Source: a virus
DNA: 37,634 nt
Virus record (IMG/VR): IMGVR_UViG_3300046096_000044
Coordinates: 1-37,634 of that record
Strand: one strand, 5' to 3'
Positions within the stretch are counted from its first letter, which is position 1; each line of letters opens with the position of its first letter. The position numbers and the translations under genes are program-made. Under the pieces are notes generated by a model. The model was not told the origin of the DNA and ran no database searches. It was given only the letters and a program-made list of their open reading frames with translations. Of the stretch, positions 17,501-24,784 are shown one piece after another.

Positions 17501-17920
17501 GCAATCACAAGCTTCTTGCCTACTGAGTATGGAATCAGAAATGGTTTTGAGTACTTGTTTGTGAACGGCGTTCAGATCAGTGAAATTGACTACGATGTGA
17601 ACCCAACGACAAATGCCATTGGCGGCTTTCCTGCGCCTTTGACTGGTCGCTTAACTGTGATTCAGTTCACACCCAACAACTTGGCTGTGCCTGCAAGTAA
17701 CATTGCCAACAATCCTGCTTATTCAGTGGCAGGCCAATCAACCTACCCATTCAACAGCAACCCATTGTCGATGGAGGTCTATGCCAATGGATGCTTGTTG
17801 GCTAAGGGTTCTGGCTATGACTACAACGCTTACGCCGCAAGTTGGGTTTTGACTACGCCATTCGGCAATAATGACACCTTGCTAAATCAGCAAACTTTTG
17901 CGAGAATTGGCGCCGCCTAA
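14594..17920 (+). CDS. large tail tip protein (gpJ-like, host specificity)
   Basis: The 1108-residue protein is the central tip protein. It opens with a hydrophobic segment (about residues 1-40, SVVATYLFTAAASGTWYYIA) and a loop AQVPPAGDNKVPVVYGSAYVGG, typical of J/I-related tip proteins. The hub region (roughly residues 100-520) is followed by domains with fibronectin-like spacing (VTNVQTSSPVPSFDVAVTAASNG) and a C-terminal fibre-like part. The ATG at 14594 overlaps the acetyltransferase stop (TAATG); a TTG at 14582 lies inside that gene. It probably binds the receptor or carries the fibres that do. Confidence 0.82.
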   Translation: MPGSVVATYLFTAAASGTWYYIATAFAVNMIASSIISKSLGSQGPSTNDATQNPGSRAQVPPAGDNKVPVVYGSAYVGGIITDLSITSDNQKMFYVMTLAEVTNTETGGSPDTYTFGDVYWGGKKCIFDGTDAYKVVGLLDESTGVTDTAVSGKMNIYLYRNGSSSGANTSLSAIQVMQASGLVYQWDGTKLMTNCAFAIIELTYNSQANITGIQQTKFQLTNSRYKPGDCFSDYWQSTRYGAGLPLSQINTTSLTELNAYGSGAFTYTPSTGGTATQDRFRFDGTLDTNNTIMVNMQSMASCCDCLIKYNEITGQWGVIVQKPTYTVAMDINDSNMVSAIQVTPIDLASSYNIAEVKFPDSSAQDAFNSSTFDLAEIAPSLLYPNEPINKQTISLPLVNNSVRAQYLANRFLESAREDLQIKADINFSGIQLEAGDIVTVTSANYGWAAKPFRISQVVEKFSDDGQITASLSLMEFNAQVYDDKDITQFTPAPNTGIGSPLGFGVLYAPSVTNVQTSSPVPSFDVAVTAASNGIVQYAEVYYSAYASPTLSQRFFAGTTAVNPGGNPYSPATSMGVVTLANIPQGDWYFAVKYVNSLGSSNFSASSAVFQWRPLTFQFSKRWLAVAYADNATGTSGFSFSPRSKAYFGIYNNDTANGGTDPTLYTWYSVAAFGTANYLLYANRQNRKFSFDVGNAGYLNLGGAFVPTQTSVYDSTQWSALIDPVSGIQSFIDLDVRTGQLTIAGATGNNVNDGFLAVTNNTDGSMKVNLHDFLNFGAGVYSKSFTAATLTVDVYGRVVGFSEADNFYYTEQVFSATAGQTSFSFNHTVGWVLVFRNGELLDPTEYSETSTTVVMNTACALGETVVIIYMRGNSTSAYYEPLNIAIASSGSNTVTYSGSPWNKVIVGDQVAFANTGSPTLYTVSAVNQSTKVITFTTTISGATVGLDLYRYRAAGSNYAPFTRYDQDVTAITSFLPTEYGIRNGFEYLFVNGVQISEIDYDVNPTTNAIGGFPAPLTGRLTVIQFTPNNLAVPASNIANNPAYSVAGQSTYPFNSNPLSMEVYANGCLLAKGSGYDYNAYAASWVLTTPFGNNDTLLNQQTFARIGAA

Positions 17921-17929
17921 AGGGAAAAC

Positions 17930-18406
17930 ATGACTCAAGCTTTTAACCTTTCACAACTAGCAAACAACCTAAATTCGTCTGGTCAACTCGACGCAACGGA
18001 CGGTTTGGTAAACGCTGTTCCTGTTGCCAATGGCGGCACGGGAGCAAGCACTGCTGCTGCGGCTCGTACCAATCTTGGCGTTCCAGCAACAGGCGGCACA
18101 GGAGCCACTGGCACATGGCCTATTAACATTTCAGGCAATGCCGCAACTGCATCTGCCGCAACTGCATTTTCTACCGCCAACTGGACTATTGAACAATCTG
18201 GTTTAAATCTTGTTTTTAAATACAATGGCGTTGCTGTTGGTTCGATTTCAAGTGTTGGAGTGATAAATGCAGCAAGCAATCTAACAACAACCAGCGGCAA
18301 CATCACTGCGTCTGGTTCGATTTCTGCAAATTCAATGTCTTCAACCACAACAATCACCGCTGGCGGCAACATTACCGCATCAGGCACAGTCACAGCAAAC
18401 GGATAA
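17930..18406 (+). CDS. small tail fibre protein with GGTGAST repeats
   Basis: The 158-residue product contains the fibre motif NGGTGASTAAAARTNLG (about residues 35-50), shared with the large fibre gene downstream, then Gly/Thr/Ser-rich repeats such as GNITASGSISANSMS and GNITASGTVTANG. These repeats are characteristic of trimeric phage fibre shafts. It starts 10 bases after the tip gene with AAAGGGAAAAC upstream, a good binding site. It may be a short fibre or the shaft of the next gene's tip domain. Confidence 0.72.
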   Translation: MTQAFNLSQLANNLNSSGQLDATDGLVNAVPVANGGTGASTAAAARTNLGVPATGGTGATGTWPINISGNAATASAATAFSTANWTIEQSGLNLVFKYNGVAVGSISSVGVINAASNLTTTSGNITASGSISANSMSSTTTITAGGNITASGTVTANG

Positions 18407-18416
18407 GGAGTAAATC

Positions 18417-18728
18417 ATGGCAACACTTACAGCGGCGGGCATTAACTGCTCAAACGGTCAGTTAGATGGGTTTTATACTGGAACAGCCGCCAACAATACA
18501 AGTTATCCTATTGGCACTTATCTTGGTAGTGTTGGAAACGGAGCTGGATGTTGTTTCGGTACTCCACTTCCTAATGCAAATATGCCGGGCACTGGTCTTA
18601 GAATAACTGGTAACAATTTTAAGTTTGGCGCTGGCACTACTGGTATTGCAGGAACTTGGCGCTCAAGGTCTTCTGAAACTACACCCGCTACTGGGTCTAT
18701 TTGTATTTTAGTTCAACGAGTGGCCTGA
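18417..18728 (+). CDS. putative fibre tip protein
   Basis: The 103-residue product follows the small fibre gene by 11 bases, with AAGGAG as binding site. Its C-terminal half, GTGLRITGNNFKFGAGTTGIAGTWRSRSSETTPATGSICILVQRVA in outline, resembles the end module of short tail fibres ('GTWR...' then a final strand 'LVQRV'), and is likely the distal receptor-contact part of a two-gene fibre. The N-terminal GINCSNGQLDGFYTG is unassigned. Family assignment rests on the end pattern. Confidence 0.6.
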   Translation: MATLTAAGINCSNGQLDGFYTGTAANNTSYPIGTYLGSVGNGAGCCFGTPLPNANMPGTGLRITGNNFKFGAGTTGIAGTWRSRSSETTPATGSICILVQRVA

Positions 18729-18739
18729 AAGGATATATT

Positions 18740-18997
18740 ATGACACATAAGATTTTGCACATTACTTTTGGCGCTATTAGCAATGTTCGCAAAGATATGT
18801 CGGAAGAAGGCGTATATCTTGCAGATGTTATGATAAGCGAAGACGAGGGGTTCCCAATGACAATGCACTTGTATTGCGCTCGTCACGATGATTACGCTAT
18901 TACTGGGAAATGGGTGTATCAACAAATCATAGATGGTAATTTTGAGGGTGAAATTACGGAACTTCCTGCGTTTGTTTCTGGCGTTCAAGAGCTGTGA
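18740..18997 (+). CDS. hypothetical protein
   Basis: This 85-residue acidic protein starts at the ATG at 18740, which follows GAAAGGATATATT. Its end overlaps the next GTG start. The sequence (HILHITFGAISNVRKDM..., ITGKWVYQQIIDGNFEGEITELP) matches no family I recognise. The open frame continues upstream to 18701, but that part lies inside the fibre tip gene. Its place between fibre and cupin genes suggests a fibre-assembly or host-surface accessory role, which is inference. Confidence 0.55.
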   Translation: MTHKILHITFGAISNVRKDMSEEGVYLADVMISEDEGFPMTMHLYCARHDDYAITGKWVYQQIIDGNFEGEITELPAFVSGVQEL

Positions 18998-19275
18998 TTA
19001 AGCCTACTTTACTTTCTCAGACCGTCACTTATGCTGGTGTAACTTTGAATGTGTACCACGCTGGCAAAGGCGAGGGAATCCCGCGTCATGAGCACGCCTA
19101 CGCTCATTTAACTATGTGCCACGCTGGCTCATGTTTAATCACCAAAGAAGGCAAGTCCCTCACGATGACTAAAGACACGCAGCCCGTGAACCTCACCGCA
19201 AACGAATGGCATGAAATTGAAGCCTTGGAAGACGGCACAGTGTTTGTGAATGTGTTTGCCGAAGGTAAATATTGA
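18994..19275 (+). CDS. cupin-like small protein
   Basis: The 93-residue sequence has the cupin pattern: His residues in PRHEHAYAHLTMCHAGSCLITKEG (H-x-H then a beta strand with Gly) followed by a second strand block NLTANEWHEIEALEDGTVFVNVFAEG. It starts on a GTG at 18994 that overlaps the preceding stop. Cupins bind metal or small molecules, including sugars, in many contexts. In a phage fibre region it could modify or bind a glycan, but no function is shown by the sequence. Confidence 0.6.
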   Translation: MIKPTLLSQTVTYAGVTLNVYHAGKGEGIPRHEHAYAHLTMCHAGSCLITKEGKSLTMTKDTQPVNLTANEWHEIEALEDGTVFVNVFAEGKY

Positions 19276-19361
19276 AGTCATTTTGAGTTTCAGCGACAAT
19301 ACAAGAATCGTAGCCCTGTGAGTACATAGGGAGCGTCACAACCTGAGTTCAGGGAAAAATC

Positions 19362-19844
19362 ATGGCTGTATTTTCGCAAAACACCCTTACGCAAGTAAGC
19401 GGCTTCAACAACCCAATCATTGCTGGTGAACTTGTATGGAACCAGAAAACGTATTGGAATCTCTCACTTAACACCCTTGGTGCGCCAATCAACCTGACTG
19501 GCGTAACCATCGACGCTCAAATTGTTCGTCGCACTGTTTCAAACCTAAACGACACTCGTAACGGTTTGACATTTGATGTTGGCAACTACACCCCAACGCC
19601 AACCCCTGTTTCTCTTTCCATCACAAACCGCAATGACGCCGCAGGCTCGTTCACATTGGTGATTGATGATTCATCTTGGAGTTTGATTTCAAGCGACCCC
19701 GAGTTAGACATCAACGCTGTTGATTGCGTTTGTTTTACTGGTCGCATCAAAATCAGTTTCCCCGCAACAACCCCAACACCCGCAGAGGACAACATCATTT
19801 TCTTGATGTTCTTGGTTCGCTCTGATGGTGTGGTTGTTGTTTAA
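19362..19844 (+). CDS. putative structural protein upstream of the large fibre
   Basis: This 160-residue beta-rich protein has an N-terminal strand pattern (ELVWNQKTYWNLSLNTLGAPINLTGVTIDAQIVRR) resembling the immunoglobulin-like domain found in baseplate and fibre-adjacent proteins. The start follows the palindrome CCTGAGTTCAGG (19342-19353), whose 3' half contains the Shine-Dalgarno AGGG. No specific family is recognised. It is followed at 10 bases by the large fibre gene, suggesting it mediates attachment of that fibre or occupies the tip. Confidence 0.55.
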   Translation: MAVFSQNTLTQVSGFNNPIIAGELVWNQKTYWNLSLNTLGAPINLTGVTIDAQIVRRTVSNLNDTRNGLTFDVGNYTPTPTPVSLSITNRNDAAGSFTLVIDDSSWSLISSDPELDINAVDCVCFTGRIKISFPATTPTPAEDNIIFLMFLVRSDGVVVV

Positions 19845-19853
19845 GGGGATGAC

Positions 19854-22583
19854 ATGGCAAATATTTCTGTGGTGGTGCAGGACGCTAACAACGTCCAACT
19901 GAACTTGACTCCAGCCCCTGCAACGACTTTGATTGCAGAGGGAGGAAACAACGTAACGCTAGAGCTGACGCCAACGCCAACTCAAGTTATTGAACTTGAT
20001 CGCGGCGTGGCTGGCAATGGCATTGCAAGTGTGTCTGTTGTCAGCATTTCGGGTTCTCAATACCTTCGCATTGTCTTTACAAATGGCTCAACATCTGATG
20101 TTGGCCCAATTGCGACATCGACATATTTTGGCGTCTCTCCGATTGTTGTCACTGGCGACCAGATTTCATTAAGCACAGTGCCTCTTACGTTGGGTGGCAC
20201 AGGTGCAACGACTGCCCCTGCTGCAAGAACCAACCTTGGACTTGGGACAATTGCAACTCAAAATGCAAACGCTGTGGCGATTACAGGCGGCTCAGTAACT
20301 GGCATCACCGATTTGGCTATTGCCGATGGTGGCACTGGCGCGTCAACAGCCGCCAACGCTCGAACTAACCTTGGCCTTGGGACAATTGCAACGCAGGCTT
20401 CCAGCGCAGTCTCAATCACTGGTGGCTCAATCACAGGCATTACTGATTTGGCGATTGCTGACGGTGGAACAGGCGCCTCTACCGCTGCAAACGCTCGCAC
20501 CAACCTTGGCCTTGGCTCTGCCGCCGTATTGACCGCAGGAGCTGCTTTAGGCGCCGCAACGCTTGATGCTGGTGGCACTGTACCCCTATCTCAAATTCCA
20601 GCCTCTATTCAAGGCGGAGTGAGCTACCAAGGCGCATGGAATGCTTCGACAAACTCCCCAACGCTAACATCAAGCGTAGGCTCTAAGGGTTATTACTACG
20701 TTGTCAGCGTTGCTGGTTCAACCAACTTAAACGGCGTGACCGATTGGAACATTGGCGATTGGGCCATTTTCAATGGAACCGTTTGGGAGCAGATTGACAA
20801 CACTGACGCTGTGACTTCGGTAAACGGGCTTACAGGAACGGTTGTCTTAACGGCTTCCAGCGTGGGCGCATTGGCAAGCGTAACTTCTGCTGATGGCAGT
20901 ATTACGGTAAGTCAGGTAGGTACTGCTGTTGATTTGGCTGTGTCCGCTGCATCCCCCGCTTCAACTTTGCTTTTGCAAGTCAGAAACAACTCTGGCGCAA
21001 CAATGACAAAGGGTACGGTCGTTTATGTGAACGGCGCCGTGGGCCAACTGCCAACCATTGCAAAGGCTTTGGCAACATCTGATGCCACATCTGCTCAAAC
21101 GCAAGGCTTGGTGACTGCCGATATTTCAAATAACTCCAATGGCTATGTGACCATTGTTGGTTTGGTGACTAACCTTGATACCTCTGCCTACACTGACGGG
21201 CAGCAACTTTATCTGAGCGGCACAACGGCTGGTGCAATGACACCCACAAAGCTTTATGCGCCAATTCATTTGGTTTATGTTGGCGTCGTCACTCACGCCC
21301 ATCCAACTCAAGGCAAGATTCAAGTCAAAGTCCAAAACGGATATGAGTTGGACGAAATCCACAACGTCAGCGCACAGACCCCAAGCAACGGGCAAACCAT
21401 TGTTTACAACAGCACGACAAGTTTGTGGGAGCAAAACACTGTTTCCTTGACCGTGGGTGTAAACGGAACCTTGCCCGTATCAAACGGCGGCACAGGCGCA
21501 ACAACCCGTCAAGACGCAATGGATACTCTTGCTGGGGCTGTAACGTCTGGTCAATACTTGCGCGGCAACGGCACTGACGTTCTCATGTCAGCTATCCAAG
21601 CTGCGGATGTGCCTACGCTCAATCAAAATACAACAGGTTCTGCGGCGACTCTTACAACTGGTCGCACCATTGCAATCACTGGCGACTTGACTTATACCAG
21701 CGGCTCGTTTAACGGTTCCGCAAACGTAACTGGCACAGGAACTCTTGCCGCAAGCGGCGTAACGGCTGGTTCGTACACAACTGCAAACATCACAGTTGAC
21801 GCAAAAGGGCGAGTCACCGCAGCATCAAGCGGCGCTGGTGGCGGCGTTACAAGCGTTACAGGCACTGCGCCTGTTGTTTCAAGCGGTGGTACAACTCCAG
21901 CAATTAGCATGGCTGCGGCATCTTCGGGTGTAAACGGTTACATGACTGGCACATACGCCACCAAATTGGACGGGATTGCCGCTGGCGCAACAGCCAACAC
22001 GGGAACCGTTACATCCATCACGGCTGGCACTGGTTTGTCTGGTGGAACAATTACTACAAGCGGAACTATTGCTCTTGCAAACACAACGGTTACGGCAGGA
22101 TCCTACACAACAGCAAACTTTACCGTGGATGCGCAAGGTCGAATTACTGCTGCGTCAAACGGCTCTGGAGGCGGAGTAATTGGCACAAACACCCAAGTCG
22201 CTTACAACAACGCTGGAACAATGGCTGGTTCTGCCAACCTGACTTTTAACGGCACAAACCTGACTTGCGGCGGAACAGTTACAGCAAACTCTGATGAGTC
22301 ATTAAAAACAAATTGGCGCGGTTACTCTGATGACTTTGTTGAGCAGTTGGCAAAAATCAAGCACGGCACTTATGATCGTCTTGATGTTGAATTGACTCAA
22401 GACGGTGTGTCTGCTCAATCGTTACAAACCTTGCTGCCGCATTCTGTGCTTGTTGGCGAAAATGGAATTTTGTCTGTTGCTTATGGCAACGCGGCTTTAG
22501 TTTCTGTCATTAAACTTGCAGAACGCTTGTTGGCCGCAGAGTCTCGTATTGAACAACTTGAACAACTTTTGAAAGCAAAGTGA
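19854..22583 (+). CDS. large tail fibre with C-terminal S74 intramolecular chaperone
   Basis: The 909-residue protein has an N-terminal attachment region, three 45-residue fibre repeats (from about residue 114), further Gly/Thr/Ala-rich shaft segments, and a C-terminal peptidase S74 (endosialidase chaperone) domain. The S74 signature SDESLK begins at Ser813; Ser813 and Lys818 are the expected self-cleavage dyad. That leaves a C-terminal fragment of about 97 residues, with an end coiled coil (AERLLAAESRIEQLEQLLK) that trimerises the fibre. Cleavage releases this chaperone after folding. The gene is the last of the tail module. Confidence 0.88.
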   Translation: MANISVVVQDANNVQLNLTPAPATTLIAEGGNNVTLELTPTPTQVIELDRGVAGNGIASVSVVSISGSQYLRIVFTNGSTSDVGPIATSTYFGVSPIVVTGDQISLSTVPLTLGGTGATTAPAARTNLGLGTIATQNANAVAITGGSVTGITDLAIADGGTGASTAANARTNLGLGTIATQASSAVSITGGSITGITDLAIADGGTGASTAANARTNLGLGSAAVLTAGAALGAATLDAGGTVPLSQIPASIQGGVSYQGAWNASTNSPTLTSSVGSKGYYYVVSVAGSTNLNGVTDWNIGDWAIFNGTVWEQIDNTDAVTSVNGLTGTVVLTASSVGALASVTSADGSITVSQVGTAVDLAVSAASPASTLLLQVRNNSGATMTKGTVVYVNGAVGQLPTIAKALATSDATSAQTQGLVTADISNNSNGYVTIVGLVTNLDTSAYTDGQQLYLSGTTAGAMTPTKLYAPIHLVYVGVVTHAHPTQGKIQVKVQNGYELDEIHNVSAQTPSNGQTIVYNSTTSLWEQNTVSLTVGVNGTLPVSNGGTGATTRQDAMDTLAGAVTSGQYLRGNGTDVLMSAIQAADVPTLNQNTTGSAATLTTGRTIAITGDLTYTSGSFNGSANVTGTGTLAASGVTAGSYTTANITVDAKGRVTAASSGAGGGVTSVTGTAPVVSSGGTTPAISMAAASSGVNGYMTGTYATKLDGIAAGATANTGTVTSITAGTGLSGGTITTSGTIALANTTVTAGSYTTANFTVDAQGRITAASNGSGGGVIGTNTQVAYNNAGTMAGSANLTFNGTNLTCGGTVTANSDESLKTNWRGYSDDFVEQLAKIKHGTYDRLDVELTQDGVSAQSLQTLLPHSVLVGENGILSVAYGNAALVSVIKLAERLLAAESRIEQLEQLLKAK
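20193..20516 (+). repeat. tandem 135-base coding repeat in the fibre gene
   Basis: Three units of the 45-residue repeat GGTGASTAANARTNLGLGTIATQ... begin at 20193, 20328 and 20463 (the third incomplete, ending about 20516). The protein sequence of units two and three is almost identical in the shared part, while many synonymous bases differ, so the repeat is old or selected at protein level. Related GGTGA.. units recur at about 21487 and in the small fibre gene near 18033. Confidence 0.8.
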
Positions 22584-22762
22584 TGGCAACGATTGATGCA
22601 ACTGATGCACGACTCTCAACCCATGAAGAAATTTGCGCATTACGCTACGAGATCATTAACGCCAGACTCAAGCGCATGGAGACCATCATGATTGCTTGTG
22701 CTGGAACAATGATCTTGAGCATGGGGGGCGCTGTGTTTGCCCTGATAACACACATCAAGTAA
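22583..22762 (+). CDS. small membrane protein, XhlA-like, lysis region
   Basis: The 59-residue protein has an N-terminal helix with charged residues (STHEEICALRYEIINARLKRMETI) followed by one C-terminal transmembrane segment (about residues 36-55, IACAGTMILSMGGAVFALI) and a short cytoplasmic tail. This arrangement resembles the XhlA haemolysin family that acts with holins. The ATG at 22583 overlaps the fibre stop (TGATG). It starts the lysis region. Holin-related function is likely but not certain. Confidence 0.55.
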   Translation: MATIDATDARLSTHEEICALRYEIINARLKRMETIMIACAGTMILSMGGAVFALITHIK

Positions 22763-22763
22763 T

Positions 22764-23492
22764 ATGCTTGACCCAATCACAATTGGGTTGGCCATCAAGG
22801 CAATGCAGGGTGCTTTTCATGGCATCCAATACTGCTGTGAAGCCTTGTCAGACGGCAAGGTTCAGGTTCAGAAAATAAAAAAGGCAGCGGAAGATGCTCA
22901 GGCCATCGTAAAAGAGGTCAAGGGTATTTGGTCTGTTGTCCGTGGATTGTTTGGAGCAGCTCCGCATAAAGCAGAATCAGCTTCGAACACTCAAAGCTCA
23001 CCAAATGAGCCTGCTAAACCAAAGCCAAAAGAAGTGTTCATCAAACACATTCCCACTGAGGCAGAAATTGTCCAACAGTTTGTAAACCATGTTGGTGATT
23101 TCTATCACCATCACAGAGAGTTGTCAGAGCTGTACGACACAAAATCTGAGGAGGTCTATGCAATGGATAGACCAGACCCAAGAGACATTTTGCTGCTGTC
23201 TCAAATCAAACACGAGCTTGATGGCGCGTACATGAAACTAAGTGGGATGATGCGCGGCGCTCATGTTCCTCCGCAGCTTGGCCCTCTATGGGACAACTTC
23301 AACAGAATATACGAAGACGCCAAAGATAAGCAGGCTGCAAGACGTGAACGTGAACGCATTAGGAAGCAACAGGACTCATGGACAAAAGAGGAAGAACTCA
23401 TGCAAAGGTGGGAGTTCTCAATCGCAATGTTCGTGACGTTTTTGTTCTTGATAGAAATATGGGCTATATGGATAAACTCGTTTACAGATTGA
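22764..23492 (+). CDS. hypothetical protein with C-terminal membrane segment
   Basis: The 242-residue protein has an N-terminal amphipathic region (ITIGLAIKAMQGAFHGIQYCCEAL), a Lys/Pro/Ala-rich linker (KAESASNTQSSPNEPAKPKPKEV), a helical, charged middle with RRERERIRKQQD, and one C-terminal transmembrane segment (FSIAMFVTFLFLIEIWAIWI) ending in NSFTD. It is framed by lysis genes. The family is not recognised. Proteins of this outline, beginning MLDPIT.. and ending in a membrane anchor, occur in some phage genomes; their function is unknown. Confidence 0.6.
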   Translation: MLDPITIGLAIKAMQGAFHGIQYCCEALSDGKVQVQKIKKAAEDAQAIVKEVKGIWSVVRGLFGAAPHKAESASNTQSSPNEPAKPKPKEVFIKHIPTEAEIVQQFVNHVGDFYHHHRELSELYDTKSEEVYAMDRPDPRDILLLSQIKHELDGAYMKLSGMMRGAHVPPQLGPLWDNFNRIYEDAKDKQAARRERERIRKQQDSWTKEEELMQRWEFSIAMFVTFLFLIEIWAIWINSFTD

Positions 23493-23662
23493 TTGTGGGC
23501 TTGGCTTGCCTAATATTGGCAATCATTCTCATGGTCACACCAATCGTCACCAAGATGTTTATTGAAATGGACAGGCGTGAGAAACGCATGGCCGACTTGG
23601 AAAAGCGACTACAAAAAAAGATAGAACAGTTTGAACAACCTGATAAATCGAAAGGCGAATGA
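23468..23662 (+). CDS. small membrane/coiled-coil protein (possible spanin-like)
   Basis: This 64-residue protein has a single N-terminal transmembrane segment (VYRLIVGLACLILAIILMVTP) followed by a charged coiled-coil region (MDRREKRMADLEKRLQKKIEQFEQ), the outline of an inner-membrane spanin or holin accessory, but much shorter than Rz. Its start is uncertain: ATGs at 23459 and 23468 share the frame, and the gene overlaps the end of the previous one. It ends overlapping the holin-like gene. Function unproven. Confidence 0.5.
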   Translation: MDKLVYRLIVGLACLILAIILMVTPIVTKMFIEMDRREKRMADLEKRLQKKIEQFEQPDKSKGE

Positions 23663-24165
23663 TGCTATCTTTAATTTCCACCCTTGGTGGCCTGCTTTTA
23701 TCTGGCTTGCCAGAGCTTCTCAAAATCTTCCAAAGTAAAAACGACCAAAAGCATGAAGTTGAATTGGCCCGTATCCAGACAGAGCGTGAGTTGGCTTTGG
23801 CCGCTCAAGGTTTTGCTGCTCAGGCCAAGGTTGAGGAGCTGCGCACAGACCAAGTTTCGATTCAAGCCGAAGCCGCAATGACTCAGGCTGCTTATCAACA
23901 TGAGGCAAGGGTGCTGGAGAAGGCGGCAGGGTGGGTTTCGACCTACGTTGGTACTGTGCGCCCTACCATCACCTATTTGTTCGTCCTAGAACTTGTTTTT
24001 ATCAATGCTGGCCTTGGCTACTATGTTTGGACTCATCCAACCATGATTACAAACGTTGATGACCTCATTCGTATTGGCAACGAGATTTTCAGCGATGATG
24101 AAATGGCAATGCTTGGCGGCATTATTGGCTACTGGTTTGGGTCGCGCGGCTACAACAAGAAATGA
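23659..24165 (+). CDS. holin-like membrane protein (3TM-type)
   Basis: The 168-residue protein has an N-terminal hydrophobic segment, a central coiled coil (EVELARIQTERELALAAQGFAAQAKVEELR), and two hydrophobic segments at about 107-125 (TITYLFVLELVFINAGLGYYVW) and near the C-terminus (LGGIIGYWFGSRGYNKK). The pattern VRPTITYLF ... GYWFGSRG resembles the three-transmembrane phage/gene-transfer-agent holin family. It is directly followed by the lysozyme with a four-base overlap, as expected for a lysis cassette, and would permeabilise the inner membrane. Confidence 0.7.
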   Translation: MMLSLISTLGGLLLSGLPELLKIFQSKNDQKHEVELARIQTERELALAAQGFAAQAKVEELRTDQVSIQAEAAMTQAAYQHEARVLEKAAGWVSTYVGTVRPTITYLFVLELVFINAGLGYYVWTHPTMITNVDDLIRIGNEIFSDDEMAMLGGIIGYWFGSRGYNKK

Positions 24166-24683
24166 TTACCAGCAACCACGGCATCGAACTGATGCACAAG
24201 TTTGAAGGCTATCGTGACAAGCCTTACCAATGCAGCGCCGCCATGTGGACGATAGGTTGGGGTCATGTGATCTATCAAGACCAGATCAAATACCCTATTG
24301 TTCGCAAGGAAGGTTACACAGGGATTCTCAGACCTGAGTATCCATTACGACCAGAAGACAACAGAGTGTGGAGCAAGGATGAACTCGTTAAGATATTCCG
24401 AAATGACCTCAATTCTTTTGAACGTGGTGTTCTTAGACTTGCTCCCAATCTTGTTGGTCGTCAAGGTGCTTTCGACGCTTGCGTTGCGTTTTCCTTCAAT
24501 GTTGGATTGGGGAATTTTCAGCGGTCTACTATTCGGATGAAGATTGGTAGAGGGGAATGGGACGCCGCTGCGGAGGCGTTTATGAGTTGGACAAAGGCAG
24601 GCGGAAAAGAGCTACGTGGCCTTGTGCTTCGTCGCACTGCTGAACGCAAACTCTTTGAGTCATCTAACGAGAAAGAAGAATGA
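24162..24683 (+). CDS. GH24 lysozyme (endolysin)
   Basis: The 173-residue muramidase cleaves the MurNAc-GlcNAc bond of peptidoglycan. The catalytic region reads FEGYRDKPYQCSAAMWTIGWGH with Glu15, Cys24 and Thr30 in the family spacing E-8-D/C-5-T, so the aspartate of T4 lysozyme is replaced by cysteine, as in phage P1 Lyz. A longer loop (YPIVRKEGYTGILRPEYPLRPEDN) follows the GWGH motif, then FDACVAFSFNVGLGNFQRST. There is no signal or SAR segment, so release should depend on the holin. It overlaps both neighbours by four bases. Confidence 0.92.
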   Translation: MITSNHGIELMHKFEGYRDKPYQCSAAMWTIGWGHVIYQDQIKYPIVRKEGYTGILRPEYPLRPEDNRVWSKDELVKIFRNDLNSFERGVLRLAPNLVGRQGAFDACVAFSFNVGLGNFQRSTIRMKIGRGEWDAAAEAFMSWTKAGGKELRGLVLRRTAERKLFESSNEKEE

Positions 24684-24784
24684 TTGCGATTGAGAATGAC
24701 GCAACAGAAAGCGTCACGATCGTGAACATGAACCCGATTAAGTTAATGATGTTTTCCAACGTTGTGCTCCCTTGCTTCGCCTAA
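24680..24784 (+). CDS. small ORF after lysozyme (uncertain)
   Basis: A 34-residue ORF begins at an ATG overlapping the lysozyme stop (ATGA). Its product (MIAIENDATESVTIVNMNPI..., ending NVVLPCFA) resembles nothing known. It overlaps the 3' end of the convergent leftward zinc-finger gene by 42 bases. The junction makes translation possible; otherwise evidence is thin. It spans an inverted repeat TGACGC/GCGTCA (24697-24702 with 24711-24716). Confidence 0.3.
   Translation: MIAIENDATESVTIVNMNPIKLMMFSNVVLPCFA

Noticed and set aside
19342-19353. Palindrome CCTGAGTTCAGG masking the ribosome binding site at 19351
   Set aside because: The central loop would be only two bases, so a stable hairpin is unlikely; kept only as a note in the gene entry.
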